Source of the DNA: Pseudomonadota bacterium
GTDB lineage: Bacteria; Pseudomonadota; Alphaproteobacteria; Rhizobiales; Rhizobiaceae
Direction: 5' to 3'
DNA length: 52,338 nt
Assembly (NCBI GenBank): GCA_023451735.1
Contig: JAEXYH010000063.1
Coordinates: 1 to 52,338, forward strand
The notes under the pieces are model-generated. The model saw only the letters and a program-made list of their open reading frames with translations, was not told the DNA's origin and ran no database searches. The translations under genes and the position numbers were made by a program. Below are positions 50,722 to 52,338 of the stretch, one piece after another; the first letter of the stretch is position 1, and each line of letters opens with the position of its first letter.

Positions 50722-51993
50722 TTAGCGGGCGAGATTGATGAGAACATCCATCAGGTCAGAGCCGGTCTGGAATACTTTGGAGTTCGCCGTATAGCTGCGC
50801 TGCGATTCGATCATTTCGGTCAGTTCGCTCGCAAGGTCGACGTTGGATGATTCCAATGCGCCGGCGACGATTTCACCGAAACCGGTCGTGCCAGCAAAGC
50901 CGATAGTGACAACACCCGAATCGGCGGTCGGCTTGTAGACGTTGCCGGAGAAGAGCTTGAGATTATCCGGGCTCTGAACCGTCGCCAGGGCAACCTGGTA
51001 GAGAGCCTTCGGGTCGCTCTTTGCATAGGTGGCGTAAACCGTACCGTCCGAATCGATCTGGATACCCGTCATCGATTCCGCAGGGCTGCCGTTGGCATTA
51101 CCCTCGGAGATTTCCGATTTTTTCGCGAGCTGGTTCATGCCCGAGAGATCGAAGGTTATGCCGTCGACGCCGATCTTTGAGAGCGTATCGTCACCATCGA
51201 TACTCACAAGGCCCTTGGAATCGAATACCAGATCAGCCGTGGTAATAGGCGGGTTGGCATAGGGGAAGCTGCCGCTGCCGGACGTAGATGCATCCGCAGC
51301 GTTATAGACAGCAACCTCCCAGGAATTATCAGCCGTCTTGGTGTAGTAGAAGTCGTAGGTGACGGATGCACCGTATTCGTCATACGTCGTGACGGACGTC
51401 TTCAGGATGCTGTCCATGTCGACGTTGATTGTGGTGGACGTGTGGTCACTGGCATAGTTACCGGGATCGACGATTTTAGCAGCCTGGTTCAGGTTGCCGG
51501 TCAGCGAGCCAGCGGTCGTTGGAACCGCCGTGATGGCCGAGTTCGCAGCCTTGACAGGAACGAGGCCGTCATAGGAGTTGACGACAGTGGTCGGCGTACC
51601 ACCATCGGCCTCATAGCCGAGCAGCATGTAGCCAGCATCATTGACGAGATAACCCTCTTCATCGGGCGTGAAGGAACCTGCACGCGTCAGAAAGATGTTA
51701 CCGGCGGTATCCTGGACGATAAAGAAGCCTTCACCCTGGATCGCGAGGTCGGATCCGGACGTGGTGTATTGAAGCGCACCCTGCTCGGAGACGGAATAAC
51801 GAACCTTCGTCTCTACGCCGCCGGAGTTGTAGTTGCCCGAAGTGGAAGGAAGAACCAGGGACGAAAACGCGGTCGAAGCGCCCTTGTAAGCCGTCGTGCT
51901 CGAGTTCGCGATATTGTCACCGACCGTCCCCAGGCGGTTAGCCTGAGCATTCATGCCCGATACGGCGGTCTTCATGGTTCCAAAAATGCTCAT
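50722..51993 (-). CDS. flgE: flagellar hook protein FlgE
   Basis: A 423-residue hook subunit. The N-terminus SIFGTMKTAVSGMNAQANRLGTVGDNIANSSTTAYKG and the C-terminus SSNVDLASELTEMIESQRSYTANSKVFQTGSDLMDVLINLAR are the two ends of the D0 domain. The start is ATG at 51993 with GCGAGG seven bases before; a longer reading to 52062 lacks a site. It is the first gene after the rem terminator, so its promoter should lie in 51994-52176. In S. meliloti Rem activates flagellar genes of this class. Confidence 0.95.
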   Translation of the reverse strand: MSIFGTMKTAVSGMNAQANRLGTVGDNIANSSTTAYKGASTAFSSLVLPSTSGNYNSGGVETKVRYSVSEQGALQYTTSGSDLAIQGEGFFIVQDTAGNIFLTRAGSFTPDEEGYLVNDAGYMLLGYEADGGTPTTVVNSYDGLVPVKAANSAITAVPTTAGSLTGNLNQAAKIVDPGNYASDHTSTTINVDMDSILKTSVTTYDEYGASVTYDFYYTKTADNSWEVAVYNAADASTSGSGSFPYANPPITTADLVFDSKGLVSIDGDDTLSKIGVDGITFDLSGMNQLAKKSEISEGNANGSPAESMTGIQIDSDGTVYATYAKSDPKALYQVALATVQSPDNLKLFSGNVYKPTADSGVVTIGFAGTTGFGEIVAGALESSNVDLASELTEMIESQRSYTANSKVFQTGSDLMDVLINLAR

Positions 51994-52176
51994 TTCGAAT
52001 CCTCGCTGTGATAGTTGCTCCACATTAGGTGCCGGTCCTTGCGTGAAGCTGTCTGAAAACAATGGGTAGAAAATTTGAGAAAGTATTTTTGTCGACCCGG
52101 CGTCCCATCAGGCGCCGGCAGTAAAACCAGCAATCGAAACAACCGGAAGCGGCCGGGAAACACCCCGTCGACCTAC

Positions 52177-52203
52177 AAAAAAGGGGGCGATCCAGCCGCC
52201 CCC
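52177..52203 (-). terminator. intrinsic terminator after rem
   Basis: On the minus strand GGGGGCG-GCTGGAT-CGCCCCC is a perfect 7-bp GC stem followed by six T. It lies nine bases after the rem stop, separating rem from flgE. Confidence 0.85.
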
Positions 52204-52211
52204 AATGATTA

Positions 52212-52338
52212 TCAATTCCAGTCGATGCAATATCCGAGGAAACGCTTTGAATCGATCGGATCGGTTCCGAGCTTCTTGCGCAGTTTCTTGCGCAGTTTGC
52301 TGATATGGCTCTCGACGACGTTTTCCTCGACGTCCTCG
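52212..52338 (-). CDS. rem: flagellar regulator Rem, C-terminal part (cut by window edge)
   Basis: Only the last 42 codons are present. They read VESHISKLRKKLRKKLG...DSKRFLGYCIDWN, the recognition helix and wing of an OmpR/PhoB-type DNA-binding domain. The place directly before flgE matches rem of S. meliloti, the transcriptional activator of exponential-phase motility genes. The receiver part lies outside the window. Confidence 0.85.
   Translation of the reverse strand, partial: EDVEENVVESHISKLRKKLRKKLGTDPIDSKRFLGYCIDWN

Overview
The window reads as a chromosomal segment of an alphaproteobacterium of the family Rhizobiaceae (Sinorhizobium/Rhizobium/Agrobacterium/Neorhizobium relatives). The grounds are a tRNA-His of the alphaproteobacterial type, a phasin next to a CbrA/PdhS-type histidine kinase, a potFGHI operon, ScpR plus aceA, a zwf-pgl-edd Entner-Doudoroff operon, an aglEFGAK alpha-glucoside operon, and a flagellar block (rem-flgE-flgK-flgL-flaF-flbT-flgD-fliQ) in the order I recall from S. 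meliloti and Agrobacterium. No species can be named from sequence reading alone. I see no insertion sequence, integrase, prophage or CRISPR array.

Layout. 1-7.6 kb: tRNA-His, phasin, cbrA with a CtrA-type box in front of it, a poorly supported hypothetical gene, and an AsmA-like protein. 7.6-11.7 kb: putrescine ABC transporter potF-potG-potH-potI (minus strand) with a terminator/attenuator between potF and potG. 11.8-15.1 kb: the regulator gene scpR, divergent from isocitrate lyase aceA and a small conserved-looking gene. 15.1-18.7 kb: a chemoreceptor, a previously easy-to-miss 44-residue membrane protein, and a BaiN/HI0933-type flavoprotein. 18.8-25.7 kb: a glutamine-synthetase-family gene and a PuuB-like oxidase, then zwf, pgl, edd. 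25.8-32.9 kb: a PilZ-like protein and aglE-F-G-A-K (minus strand). 33-36.5 kb: folD, a Wzz/GumC-like protein without a kinase domain, and a WecG/TagA-like protein with no visible signature motif. 36.8-46.2 kb: a SPINDLY/GT41-type glycosyltransferase convergent with a giant 2439-residue protein. 46.6-52.3 kb: the flagellar genes, ending inside rem.

The most unusual item is the giant protein at 38888-46207. After four residues it is 304 consecutive octapeptides in one unbroken register plus three residues, each octad close to [IVL]-x-[AGS]-[LF]-[ST]-[ST]-x-[QDA]. The octads are grouped into higher-order modules of ten and seven (80 and 56 residues). It is extremely Ser/Thr-rich, with no visible cysteine, signal peptide or membrane helix. 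Its convergent neighbour is a TPR-GT41 (SPINDLY-type) enzyme of a family that can glycosylate Ser/Thr, so a dedicated glycosyltransferase-substrate pair is a natural but untested hypothesis. The pair, together with the Wzz-like and WecG-like genes, sits where flhA and fliR would be expected after fliQ, so the flagellar cluster is interrupted here.

The rest is coherent central metabolism and behaviour: polyamine uptake and probable gamma-glutamyl-putrescine catabolism, the glyoxylate shunt under ScpR, alpha-glucoside import and hydrolysis feeding the Entner-Doudoroff pathway, and cell-cycle control through CbrA.
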